This document shows positions 28,833 to 36,972 of a DNA stretch of 64,000 bases, in pieces. The notes beneath the pieces were generated by a model. The model searched no databases and had not been told where the DNA came from. It saw nothing but the letters and a program-made list of their open reading frames with translations. How positions within the stretch are numbered: position 1 is the stretch's first letter; each line of letters starts with the position of its first letter. The DNA is taken from the NCBI RefSeq assembly GCF_000179595.2, contig NZ_JH556657.1, forward strand, positions 312,669-376,668, read 5' to 3'. This DNA is from Acetivibrio cellulolyticus CD2 (GTDB lineage: Bacteria; Bacillota; Clostridia; Acetivibrionales; Acetivibrionaceae). The position numbers and the translations under genes were made by a program.

Positions 28833-30194
28833 ATGAATAACGAAAAACCATCTTTTGAAAAACTCGGAGTAAATTTACCAACTATTTTACTTCCCCAAAA
28901 AGGTACTGACATGTCCAAATGGGCTGTTGTTGCTTGTGACCAGTATACCTCTGAACCCGAATACTGGACTGAAGTAGAAAAAAATGCAGGGGACAACCCT
29001 TCTACCCTGAAACTTACTTTCCCTGAAGTCTATCTGGAAAATGGGAACAGTGAGGAAAGAATTCAGCAAATTAACAGTTCCATGGAAAAATACATTAAAG
29101 AAAACATACTGGAAGCCCATGGACCATGTTTCATTTATGTGGACAGAAAAACTTCCCATACAGCTTCAAGAAAAGGTCTTATAATGGCCGTTGACCTTGA
29201 AAAGTATGATTATGCAGCTGGTTCACAAACCTTGATTCGTGCAACGGAAGGAACCGTAATCGAAAGACTCCCTCCTAGAATCAAGATTAGAGAAAATGCT
29301 TCTTTAGAGCTTCCTCATGTAATGCTACTAATTGATGATCCTGAAAAATCTATAATTGAACCTTTGGCACAAAAGACTGATTCTCTGGAAAAAGTCTATG
29401 ATTTTGATCTTATGATGAAAGGCGGTCACGTCAAAGGTTATAAAGTTGAAGATGAAGTAACTGTCGGCAATATACTTTCAGCCCTTGACAAACTCGCTGA
29501 TCCTGAACATTTCAGCCAAAAGTATTCTGTTGGAAGTGACAAAGGTGTACTGCTCTTTGCAGTTGGAGATGGCAACCATTCTCTTGCTTCTGCCAAAGGG
29601 CACTGGGAAATTATAAAGTGCGGCCTTTGCACTCAGGAGCTTGAGAACCACCCTGCAAGATATGCTCTTGTAGAAGTTGTTAACGTTCATGACGAAGGTC
29701 TTACTTTCGAGCCGATACACAGGGTTGTGTTCAATGTTAATGCTGACGATCTCTTAAACAGTATGGTAAACTTTCTTGGAAATGAAAATTGTACCTACAA
29801 GAAATTGGATTCAATGGAATCAATCTTTAATGAGCTTCAAGCAATGAGATCAAACAAATCCGCTCACGCAGTGGGCTTTTGCACCAGCGAAGGCTTCGGT
29901 GTAATTGAAGTTGCCAACCCATCCCACAACTTGGAGGTCGGCACTCTTCAATGCTTCCTCGATGAGTACCTAAAGACCAATAAAGATATTAAGTTTGATT
30001 ATATACACGGAGAAGACGTTGTTTTAAAGCTTGGCACCCAAAAAGGCAACATTGGCTTCTTCCTTCCTAAGATGAGCAAGCATGACCTTTTTAAAACAGT
30101 AATTCTTGACGGTGTACTCCCAAGAAAGACTTTTTCCATGGGAGAAGCGGATGAAAAAAGATTTTATCTGGAATGCAGAAAAATTGTAAAATAG
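28833..30194 (+). CDS. DUF1015 family protein
   Basis: A conserved soluble protein of 453 residues whose reaction is not established. Recognisable family blocks are WAVVACDQYTSEPEYW near the N-terminus, YVDRKTSHTASRKGLIMAVD, FAVGDGNHSLASAKGHWE near the middle and YIHGEDVVLKLGTQKGNIGF near the C-terminus. Family members often lie near serine-biosynthesis genes, but none are visible here. The gene is single, with its own promoter and a strong terminator. Confidence 0.85.
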   Translation: MNNEKPSFEKLGVNLPTILLPQKGTDMSKWAVVACDQYTSEPEYWTEVEKNAGDNPSTLKLTFPEVYLENGNSEERIQQINSSMEKYIKENILEAHGPCFIYVDRKTSHTASRKGLIMAVDLEKYDYAAGSQTLIRATEGTVIERLPPRIKIRENASLELPHVMLLIDDPEKSIIEPLAQKTDSLEKVYDFDLMMKGGHVKGYKVEDEVTVGNILSALDKLADPEHFSQKYSVGSDKGVLLFAVGDGNHSLASAKGHWEIIKCGLCTQELENHPARYALVEVVNVHDEGLTFEPIHRVVFNVNADDLLNSMVNFLGNENCTYKKLDSMESIFNELQAMRSNKSAHAVGFCTSEGFGVIEVANPSHNLEVGTLQCFLDEYLKTNKDIKFDYIHGEDVVLKLGTQKGNIGFFLPKMSKHDLFKTVILDGVLPRKTFSMGEADEKRFYLECRKIVK

Positions 30195-30216
30195 ATTTTC
30201 CCAAAGTCAATTACAA

Positions 30217-30265
30217 GGGAGCTTTAGTTATATTTTTATTATAACTAAAGTCTCCCTGTTTTTTT
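30217..30265 (+). terminator. Rho-independent terminator after the DUF1015 gene
   Basis: GGGAG-C-TTTAGTTAT pairs with ATAACTAAA-GT-CTCCC around a short AT loop, followed by TGTTTTTTT. The stem starts about 20 bases after the stop codon. Confidence 0.88.
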
Positions 30266-30317
30266 AGTATTTTTAAAAATATACTTAATTATATAGTTAA
30301 TAATGACGAAAAGCTTA

Positions 30318-30346
30318 TTGACACATACATTATTGCCTGATAGAAT
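30318..30346 (+). promoter_or_regulatory. Sigma-A promoter of the ABC-2 exporter operon
   Basis: TTGACA (30318-30323), 17 bases, TAGAAT (30341-30346), about 70 bases before the ATPase start at 30418. Confidence 0.78.
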
Positions 30347-30417
30347 TATAAAAATTTTCTAATAATTCCTGTCATGCGTTATAATCACGAACTACTGTCA
30401 GGTCAGGGGGTCTACTT

Positions 30418-31428
30418 ATGAATATAATTCAAATTAATAACTTAACCAAGCATTTTAAGGTTCTAAACCGTCATGAAGGTCTGCTTGGAGCCGCAAAGGA
30501 TCTTTTCTCACAGGACTATAAAATAGTAAAAGCTGTAGACGGAATATCAATGCAAATAGCTGAAGGTGAGACAATTGGCTTCGTTGGACCAAATGGTGCA
30601 GGAAAATCAACTACCATAAAGATGATGACAGGAGTATTGGAGCCATCCGGCGGTGAAATTAATATCAACGGATACATACCATATAAAGAAAGAAAAAAAT
30701 ATGTTCAAAACATTGGAGTTGTATTCGGCCAAAGGACCCAGCTTTGGTGGGAGCTTCCCGTTATTGAATCCTTCAAGATACTCAAGGAAATATACAGGAT
30801 AGACAAGAAGGTATACGACGAAAATATGGCTACATTTGACGAACTGGTGAATTTGAAGAGCCTTTACACTACTCCTGTAAGATTTATGTCTTTAGGACAG
30901 AGAATGCTCTGTGATATAGCTGCATCTTTCCTTCACAATCCGAAAATTATCTTTCTTGACGAACCTACAATTGGATTGGATGTATCCATCAAGAGCAAAA
31001 TCAGGACTGTAATAAAGGGATTAAATGAGCAAAAGAATACCACAATACTGCTTACAACACATGACATAAGCGACATTGAAGCCCTATGCAAACGTATAAT
31101 CATTATCGACAAAGGCTCCATAATATACGATGACGAGCTTTCAGAAATCAACAAAATGTTTGGGGCATACAGGACACTCAAGATCGATATGGGGATTCCT
31201 CCTCAAGACCTTGAAGAAAAGATAAGAGCAGCTTTTCCATGCAAAAGTCCAATTCATGTTGAAAAACAGGATGATGGCTGGTTGAGCGTCACAATTAATC
31301 AGGACGAAGTTACCTTGATGAATGTACTCAACTTTGTTATGAGCAACTATCCTGTCAAGGATGTCAAGATTGAAGAAATCAAGACCGAAAGCATCATTAA
31401 AAAGATATATGAAGGTGAGTTAAAATGA
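30418..31428 (+). CDS. ABC-2 exporter ATP-binding subunit
   Basis: ATPase of a three-gene ABC-2 type exporter (COG4586 type), 336 residues. Walker A is FVGPNGAGKSTTIKMM, the Q-loop region is VVFGQRTQLWW, the signature segment is the slightly atypical MSLGQRMLCDIAAS and Walker B is IIFLDEPTIGLDV, with a switch histidine in LLTTHDISDIEALC. A C-terminal extension of about 80 residues is typical of this group. CAGGGGGTCTACTT precedes the ATG. It overlaps the first permease gene by four bases (ATGA), so the two are translationally coupled. The substrate is unknown; homologues are annotated variously as drug or lipid exporters. Confidence 0.93.
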   Translation: MNIIQINNLTKHFKVLNRHEGLLGAAKDLFSQDYKIVKAVDGISMQIAEGETIGFVGPNGAGKSTTIKMMTGVLEPSGGEININGYIPYKERKKYVQNIGVVFGQRTQLWWELPVIESFKILKEIYRIDKKVYDENMATFDELVNLKSLYTTPVRFMSLGQRMLCDIAASFLHNPKIIFLDEPTIGLDVSIKSKIRTVIKGLNEQKNTTILLTTHDISDIEALCKRIIIIDKGSIIYDDELSEINKMFGAYRTLKIDMGIPPQDLEEKIRAAFPCKSPIHVEKQDDGWLSVTINQDEVTLMNVLNFVMSNYPVKDVKIEEIKTESIIKKIYEGELK

Positions 31429-32219
31429 AAAAGTATCTTAGCATATGTAAAAACAGCTTTATTGGCGGACTTGTCTATAGGATGCATTTATACTTTACTA
31501 TTGCAGGAAATATACTATACATAATTTTGACGTACTTTTTGTGGACATCTATTTACAAGAATTCCAATGGTACGTTAAATGGTATGACCTTTGAGCAAAC
31601 ATTCCTTTACCTTGCATTAGCGGCCTCCATAGGCTGTCTTTTTCAGACGTTTGTAGAATATGATATTGGCAGAAATATCTTAAGCGGAAATATAATTAAA
31701 GACCTTACAAAGCCTATGGACTACCAGCTGTTTACCCTGGCGGGAGTTATCGGATTTGCTTTCAACAACCTTTTAATAATAACCGTTCCCTCAATTGTAA
31801 TTATCTCTATCATTGCCGGTTCACACATACCAGTTGGAATCAATTTAGTATTTTTTGTACTGGCTGTGATATTTTCGTTTTTAATTACTTTCGCCATCGA
31901 TTACATAATCGGGCTTTTCTCCTTTTATACCGAGTCAATCTGGGGGCTGGCAAATACGAAAAATGTCATAGTATTACTGCTGTCTGGCGCTGCCATACCT
32001 TTGAACTTTTACCCTGCAGCAGTAAGAAGAGTAGTCGAATTTCTTCCCTTCCAGGCCATATATAATACACCTATGACTATCTTGCTTTCAAGAGACCTGG
32101 GATTTTCCGACTACCTATACTTTTTTGCAAATCAATTGTTTTGGATAGTGGCATTAATTGCTTTGAGCAGGTTATTTTTCAGAAAAGCGATAAAAGTCGT
32201 AACGGTTAATGGAGGTTAG
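31425..32219 (+). CDS. ABC-2 family permease (first subunit)
   Basis: Membrane subunit of 264 residues with six hydrophobic helices, of the COG4587 type that pairs with the upstream ATPase. The segment FVEYDIGRNILSGNIIKDLTKP and the following LSGAAIPLNFYPAAVRRVVEFLPFQA match the conserved loops of this permease family. The stop codon is four bases before the next permease gene. AAGGTGAG precedes the overlapping ATG. Confidence 0.9.
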   Translation: MKKYLSICKNSFIGGLVYRMHLYFTIAGNILYIILTYFLWTSIYKNSNGTLNGMTFEQTFLYLALAASIGCLFQTFVEYDIGRNILSGNIIKDLTKPMDYQLFTLAGVIGFAFNNLLIITVPSIVIISIIAGSHIPVGINLVFFVLAVIFSFLITFAIDYIIGLFSFYTESIWGLANTKNVIVLLLSGAAIPLNFYPAAVRRVVEFLPFQAIYNTPMTILLSRDLGFSDYLYFFANQLFWIVALIALSRLFFRKAIKVVTVNGG

Positions 32220-32222
32220 CAC

Positions 32223-33020
32223 ATGAAAACACTTAGCTTTTATACAAAAATATATTTTATGATTGTTTCCCAGTTTATTAAAGCAAGGATGCAATTTAGA
32301 GCCGACTTCATTATAAGCTCTATTGGAGTTATATTTGAGAATATTACCGGTATATTCACTCTCTGGATTTTATTCAAAACAATTCCACTCCTCGAAGGTT
32401 GGAACTATTATGAGCTTATATTCATATATGGTTACTCCCAACTTGCATATATAATAGGTCACCTGTTTTTTATTCACATTTGGAACCTGGGATTCCATTT
32501 AAGGGAGGGCAATTTCATAAAATACTACTTTAAACCATTAAACTCAATGTTCTATTATATGGCCGATGAATTCGATATTAAGGGACTTAGCCAACTGATA
32601 ATGGGTATAGTTATACTTGCCTATTCTTCTGCACACCTTGGCCTCAATTGGACTGTCCTTAAAATTTTACTGCTGATTTTGACTTTATTAGGTGCTTCCC
32701 TAATAATGGTGTCCATTCTGGTTATTGCCGGTTCCACAGCTTTTTGGGCAACAGATGCCTCAGGATTGTTAGGTTTTACCTTAAGACTCCACAGCTTTGC
32801 AAAATATCCCGTTTCCATATTCAATAAATTCTTTAAATTTATGTTTACGTTTATAATACCTATAGGCTTTATTGCATATTATCCTTCGCAAATATTCTTA
32901 AGACCACTCGAACACAATAGCCTTATTTTTATCTCACCTTTTATAGGTATAATACTTTTCATTATCGCATACATGGTATGGAATAAAGGTATAAACAGAT
33001 ATTCCGGTACAGGCTCATAA
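32223..33020 (+). CDS. ABC-2 family permease (second subunit)
   Basis: Second, divergent membrane subunit (265 aa, about six helices), of the COG3694 type. The conserved region is IWNLGFHLREGNFIKYYFKP in the first half. Two different permeases with one ATPase is the standard arrangement for this exporter family. GGAGG lies seven bases before the ATG. The operon ends at a strong bidirectional hairpin. Confidence 0.9.
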   Translation: MKTLSFYTKIYFMIVSQFIKARMQFRADFIISSIGVIFENITGIFTLWILFKTIPLLEGWNYYELIFIYGYSQLAYIIGHLFFIHIWNLGFHLREGNFIKYYFKPLNSMFYYMADEFDIKGLSQLIMGIVILAYSSAHLGLNWTVLKILLLILTLLGASLIMVSILVIAGSTAFWATDASGLLGFTLRLHSFAKYPVSIFNKFFKFMFTFIIPIGFIAYYPSQIFLRPLEHNSLIFISPFIGIILFIIAYMVWNKGINRYSGTGS

Positions 33021-33046
33021 ACAACCGTAATTTCATTAATATCATA

Positions 33047-33095
33047 AAGAGGTGCTTAAGGACCAACTTACTCAGTTAGTTCTTAAGCACCTCTT
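33047..33095. terminator. Bidirectional terminator between the ABC-2 operon and rsgI
   Basis: AAGAGGTGCTTAAG (33047-33060) pairs perfectly with CTTAAGCACCTCTT (33082-33095); the loop can pair further (GAC/GTT region). An A run precedes it and TTTTATA follows, so it serves the plus-strand exporter operon and minus-strand rsgI. Confidence 0.85.
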
Positions 33096-33107
33096 TTATA
33101 AATTTGC

Positions 33108-34616
33108 TTAAGGTTCCGCACCCCATACCAGCGAATCTGAGATGTATGCAGTTATATTTTTAGAGTCCTGAAAGTTATATCCTTTAGCTAAAAACGAGTA
33201 GTCATTACTTTGATCAAATTTACCCCAATCTTCTTTGTTAACAGCACTCAAAATATAGGCATATTCACCTTTTTTCAAAGTACCTGAGTTAAATTTGATT
33301 TCCATATACATTTCTGATCCTGAAAGCTCATGGAAACTAATTACTACATCCTTTTGGTTTTCTTGCCTATAAAAGTTTAAATTACTCATACTTCCTTTAC
33401 CATAATCGTACACCAAAGAGATCAGTTTTGAAGACTTTCCTTTCTTGGATGCAGAATCCTCTTTAGTGAAATAATATCTTACCTTTACTTTTGCAAGGTC
33501 AATATCCGCTTTTCCAGAATTAATAATTCTTATTTTCGAACTTATAATTTGGGAATCAACTTGTTTTTGTACACTATATAACTGCAGCTTTAAACTGCCC
33601 GTTGCATAATTGCCGCTTATTGCCGTAGCAGTTGGTTTGACCACATTTTTACCAGTAGCTGTCGGTTTAGATACAACAGGTTTCGGACTAGTTGTTGGCT
33701 TTGCCAATGGTTTTGTTGCTTGTGCAGCAGGTGTGTTTATTGTCCCAGCTGCTTTTGTCGGCTCATTTCCAGGCTTGGCAGTATTAACAACATCTTTCTG
33801 CTGCAAACTCATGGCAGCATCTGAGGTTATAATAACACCATTTGTTGTATCAATGGCGGCAAACAATTCTGAAATCTTTTTTGTGTTGAGCTTTTCCGTT
33901 TTAATCTCCTCAAGAGATAAATCCACTCCACACTCTTTTGCCTTTTCCAGCAAATAATATTTACCCATGGAGAGGTCGTTTTTCTCAGCTTCTCTTCTCT
34001 CTTCCGGTGTAACCTGTATAACCTTGCTAGTTATATATTTTTCATTTTCACCATTCATTTTTCTATTCAAGTCACGCAAAAATGTCTCAAGTTTCTTCTC
34101 AGTATGACTGTTTTTTGAATACTCTTTATTTTTGTTATTTACAGAAGCAGATACAAGAATAACGTTATTTCCCTCAGGATTAATAAATCCACGAGCCTCA
34201 GACTTATCAACAAATTCTGTTATCACAGTATATACATTCTTTCCTTCTGCATCAAGCTCCTTGACAATGTCCCCTGCATCATCATTTATAGCTTTTATTT
34301 TCAAAACCTCAAATTCCTTGTTAACTGAAAATCCTATACTTGGATTGACATCAACATTGATATATCCATATGAATTATCATACAATGAAACTCTGGAAAA
34401 CATAAACACCATAATAAAGACCGCTGCAATACTTGACGCAATTGAAGCATATTTATAAATCGGCTTCGTTGTTTTCCGGACATCTTGTATATTAAACTTA
34501 ACTTGTTGTCCAACGTACATATCTCTAGTTCTTTTTATTACCAAAAACTCACTATCAGGCGTCAGTACTACTGCTTTGTTACTGTGAACCTCGTAGACTA
34601 TCCCCAATCGAATCAT
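33108..34616 (-). CDS. rsgI: RsgI-type anti-sigma-I factor with a CBM3-like sensor
   Basis: Membrane-spanning anti-sigma factor of 502 residues that should hold SigI inactive until its outer module meets its polysaccharide. The cytoplasmic RsgI_N domain covers about residues 1-52, a single membrane helix 56-74, and the conserved outer segment YGYINVDVNPSIGF 84-96. Asn91-Pro92 in that segment matches the site at which RsgI proteins are reported to self-cleave. A Thr/Pro/Ala linker (about 285-335) leads to a CBM3-like beta-sandwich (about 340-502, ending SDSLVWGAEP). The open frame reaches 34634, but the ATG at 34616 follows GGGGGTAGG and starts MIRLGIVYEV as in homologues. It begins one base after the sigI stop codon. 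Confidence 0.93.
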   Translation of the reverse strand: MIRLGIVYEVHSNKAVVLTPDSEFLVIKRTRDMYVGQQVKFNIQDVRKTTKPIYKYASIASSIAAVFIMVFMFSRVSLYDNSYGYINVDVNPSIGFSVNKEFEVLKIKAINDDAGDIVKELDAEGKNVYTVITEFVDKSEARGFINPEGNNVILVSASVNNKNKEYSKNSHTEKKLETFLRDLNRKMNGENEKYITSKVIQVTPEERREAEKNDLSMGKYYLLEKAKECGVDLSLEEIKTEKLNTKKISELFAAIDTTNGVIITSDAAMSLQQKDVVNTAKPGNEPTKAAGTINTPAAQATKPLAKPTTSPKPVVSKPTATGKNVVKPTATAISGNYATGSLKLQLYSVQKQVDSQIISSKIRIINSGKADIDLAKVKVRYYFTKEDSASKKGKSSKLISLVYDYGKGSMSNLNFYRQENQKDVVISFHELSGSEMYMEIKFNSGTLKKGEYAYILSAVNKEDWGKFDQSNDYSFLAKGYNFQDSKNITAYISDSLVWGAEP

Positions 34617-34617
34617 G

Positions 34618-35352
34618 CTACCTACCCCCTTCATCGGTATACTGCAAATATTTCTGTGAAAGCTGAAGATCTCCCCTCATAATCAAACATAATGCTATAA
34701 TGTATTTTCTATTATTCCCAATAGTCTTGTTATGCACCCCAATCTGCTTTCTAAGCTCATTTCTAGGTATATTCTTATTTTTCTTTAGTTTTTCGAATAA
34801 GCGCTCATCCTCCACCAAAATTTTCGCTATCCTAATGCATAGCCTTCGTGAATCCTTATGCTTGGGAATATTTTGTGTCAAATCCATAAGCGTTATATCA
34901 AACTCTCTTAGTTTATTAACGAAGTCTGTAATTGATTCTCTGGACTCTATATCCTCCATACTAAAATTTGAGGAATTTAAATATGGCTCTTCATTAAAAT
35001 CATAGTTTTCTTCAAAGTATGAAAAGGGGAATTCCCTTTGCCTACTGTTCTTTCTTGAAAAGTCAATAAGTCGACGTTTTATAACCTGCTCAGAAAACAA
35101 AAAGAAATTATAGTTTTTGCTAAAATTGTAACTGTCAATCGACTCATTAAATGCTGACATTGCAATACTATATTCATCACTGTTCTGTACATCAATAAAC
35201 TTCCCCATTGTTTTTGAGGTTACTTTCAATATAAACGGTATATAACTTGAAATAAATTCGTTTCTTAAAACTCTGTTGCCACCTTTTATATTTTGTAAGG
35301 TTAGTATAAATGTATCATCAGTCCGATCTTTAATGTTTTTCTTAGCAGGCAT
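34618..35352 (-). CDS. sigI: Sigma factor SigI
   Basis: Alternative sigma factor of the sigma-I group, which in cellulosome producers turns on cellulosomal genes when the paired RsgI senses polysaccharide. The 244 residues from MPAKKNIKD include a region-2-like part (EFISSYIPFILKVTSKTMG, YSIAMSAFNESIDSYN, FFLFSEQVIKRRLIDFSRKNS) and a C-terminal DNA-binding part (RIAKILVEDERLFEKL to NKTIGNNRKYIIALCLIMRGD). The frame stays open to 35433 and a TTG start near 35361 is possible, so the N-terminus is uncertain. It is directly upstream of and coupled to rsgI. Confidence 0.93.
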   Translation of the reverse strand: MPAKKNIKDRTDDTFILTLQNIKGGNRVLRNEFISSYIPFILKVTSKTMGKFIDVQNSDEYSIAMSAFNESIDSYNFSKNYNFFLFSEQVIKRRLIDFSRKNSRQREFPFSYFEENYDFNEEPYLNSSNFSMEDIESRESITDFVNKLREFDITLMDLTQNIPKHKDSRRLCIRIAKILVEDERLFEKLKKNKNIPRNELRKQIGVHNKTIGNNRKYIIALCLIMRGDLQLSQKYLQYTDEGGR

Positions 35353-35475
35353 AAATATATTCCGGACATTCAAACAAATCAAGCTCCCTTCGAGGATATT
35401 AATTCGATAACTGCTCATTATTTTAGTGCACATCTTTTTATATTATAAACTTATATCTAAAAATATGGAATAAAA

Positions 35476-35514
35476 AAACAAGAACAAAGTGGAAAATCCA
35501 CTTTGTTCTTGTTT
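35476..35514 (-). terminator. Strong terminator of the dockerin/lysozyme-like gene
   Basis: A 17-bp perfect inverted repeat, AAACAAGAACAAAGTGG and CCACTTTGTTCTTGTTT, with a five-base loop. On the minus strand a TTTTTTTATT run follows. It separates the dockerin gene from sigI. Confidence 0.9.
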
Positions 35515-35528
35515 ATAAATATTTATTT

Positions 35529-36581
35529 TTAATACCAGCTCCATGGATTTGACCTGTCAACCCTGGAATCTCCTGTCCAGGTCCACTGGTCGTCACTTAA
35601 ATGTCCGTTTAAGTACCAACCTGCAAGTGACGCAATCTCATCAGAATACTCATTAATCCAAGATTCGCTTGCACCTTCAACCCAACCTGTATTAAATGCG
35701 AGAACACTGCGTCTCAAGACATCCTTTCCGCTATATCCCTTTGCCTTTGCATCCTTTGAAAAATGAACCAATTTCCTAATGCCCATATGTATCGATATCC
35801 CTACATCATAGAAATTACTTTCATTCAAATCGAATTGAGTCATTTCAGGAACATCATACTCTGTCATAAAGTCTTTATAGTTGTTCTTAAATGCAGTTTC
35901 AGCTGTTTGGAAAGGTCCATAAGCATGTGCCGAGTTTTCTCCCCAACCCGCTATCGCTGTTTCCAGCTCTGCATTGAGTGTTGATTCTCTTGTAGCCCAT
36001 CCAAAACAAAACGCATACACATCATCTTTTGAAGTAAAACCAAATTGCTGTGCCAACAAATCGTAGTGCTCGTCAACGTGCTGCTTAATCAAAGCTTTCA
36101 CCTGACTCGCGCTCAATTCGGAAGCCTTTTGTATCATTACCTGTTTGGAAGTCCCTTCCGAAAAGTACCTGTCATTAAATGACCCGTTGCTTTGAGTCGG
36201 TTGAGGTGTTTGTGTAGGTATTTTGGTAGGTGTTTGTGTAGGTATTTTGGTAGGTGTTTGTGTAGGTGTACTTGTAGGTGTTTTTGTAGGTGTTGGAGTT
36301 TGAGTTCCTCCATTTGGGAAAACAGTAATAATTCCAAGAAGATACTGTCTCATATACCCAAAATCAATAGAATTTGCATTACTGTCGCCATTAACGTCTG
36401 CCGCACTGTAGTTAGGTATTGAACCTGAAAGCAAATACACTCTCATTAGACCAAAGTCAATTGAGTTAAAATACCCGTCACCATTAATATCCCCCGTAAC
36501 AGCTGCCATACAAGGTGTAGTTGAAAGCAACGAGCACACTAACATTGCAATAATAATTGCCAAAGACCGTTTTTTTGCCAT
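35529..36581 (-). CDS. Cellulosomal protein: N-terminal dockerin plus lysozyme-like module
   Basis: Secreted protein of 350 residues. It has a signal peptide (1-26), a type I dockerin (about 28-88) with two calcium-binding repeats (GDINGDGYFNSIDFGLMR and ADVNGDSNANSIDFGYMR), a Pro/Thr linker with repeated PTQTPTKI units (about 93-130), and a 215-residue C-terminal module. The dockerin should attach it to a scaffoldin cohesin. The module has a GH23/transglycosylase-like pattern: a candidate catalytic Glu199 in CFGWATRESTLN, AYGPFQ near 220-225 in place of the usual S-x-G-L-M-Q, and LAFNTGW further on. The peptidoglycan- or chitin-cleaving role is inference. GGAGG precedes the ATG. It lies between the AraC-type regulator and sigI. 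Confidence 0.8.
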   Translation of the reverse strand: MAKKRSLAIIIAMLVCSLLSTTPCMAAVTGDINGDGYFNSIDFGLMRVYLLSGSIPNYSAADVNGDSNANSIDFGYMRQYLLGIITVFPNGGTQTPTPTKTPTSTPTQTPTKIPTQTPTKIPTQTPQPTQSNGSFNDRYFSEGTSKQVMIQKASELSASQVKALIKQHVDEHYDLLAQQFGFTSKDDVYAFCFGWATRESTLNAELETAIAGWGENSAHAYGPFQTAETAFKNNYKDFMTEYDVPEMTQFDLNESNFYDVGISIHMGIRKLVHFSKDAKAKGYSGKDVLRRSVLAFNTGWVEGASESWINEYSDEIASLAGWYLNGHLSDDQWTWTGDSRVDRSNPWSWY

Positions 36582-36972
36582 TTACATATACCTCCATCTT
36601 TATATTTTAAATAATAAAGTATAAACTTAAAGAATTAAAAACACCATTATGCTAATATAAAATATCAAGATGGTTGGTACATAGAAAATAAGCGTTTTTT
36701 ACATAAGCGCTGAGAAGAAGTGTATCTTATCTTTATTATATATATTTATTGAAAATTTTTCTACTAATTTCTCAAATAAATAACCCCTTTCTTCACATAA
36801 CTTCCTTAGAAGAAAGAGGTCTCAATAAGAGAAAAAGAAGTATGAGCTAAAAACTTATCTTAAGGGTAGTAATAGTTTTATAACTCAAGCTTCATTATAT
36901 CGAAACCCTAAATCCTTTTACATAATCAAAATTTTCGATTCATCACTATTTCTTTTGAAAAAAATTGTAAAA
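36582..36972. other. Non-coding gap between AraC-type regulator and dockerin gene
   Basis: About 390 bp of AT-rich sequence with no credible gene. It holds a hairpin at 36784-36819 that can end the regulator transcript, and it must contain the promoter of the dockerin gene. I could not find a convincing sigma-A or sigma-I (ACCCCC/CGAA-like) promoter on the minus strand here. Confidence 0.6.
36784..36819 (-). terminator. Probable terminator of the GH9-regulator operon
   Basis: In minus-strand RNA, CCUCUUUCUUC pairs with GAAGAAAGGGG (11 pairs, one U-G wobble) around a 14-base loop, followed by TTATTTATTT. On the plus strand the same position would be a C-A mismatch, so the hairpin is better formed in the minus direction. 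Confidence 0.55.

Noticed and set aside
36195-36285. Tandem repeat that might be a CRISPR-like or mobile repeat
   Set aside because: It is in frame and encodes the Pro/Thr linker (PTQTPTKI units) of the dockerin protein; there are no spacers.
35353-36972. Sigma-I type promoters (ACCCCC and CGAA boxes) upstream of sigI and the dockerin gene
   Set aside because: Scattered CGAA or CCCC pieces exist but never in the right order and spacing on the coding strand.
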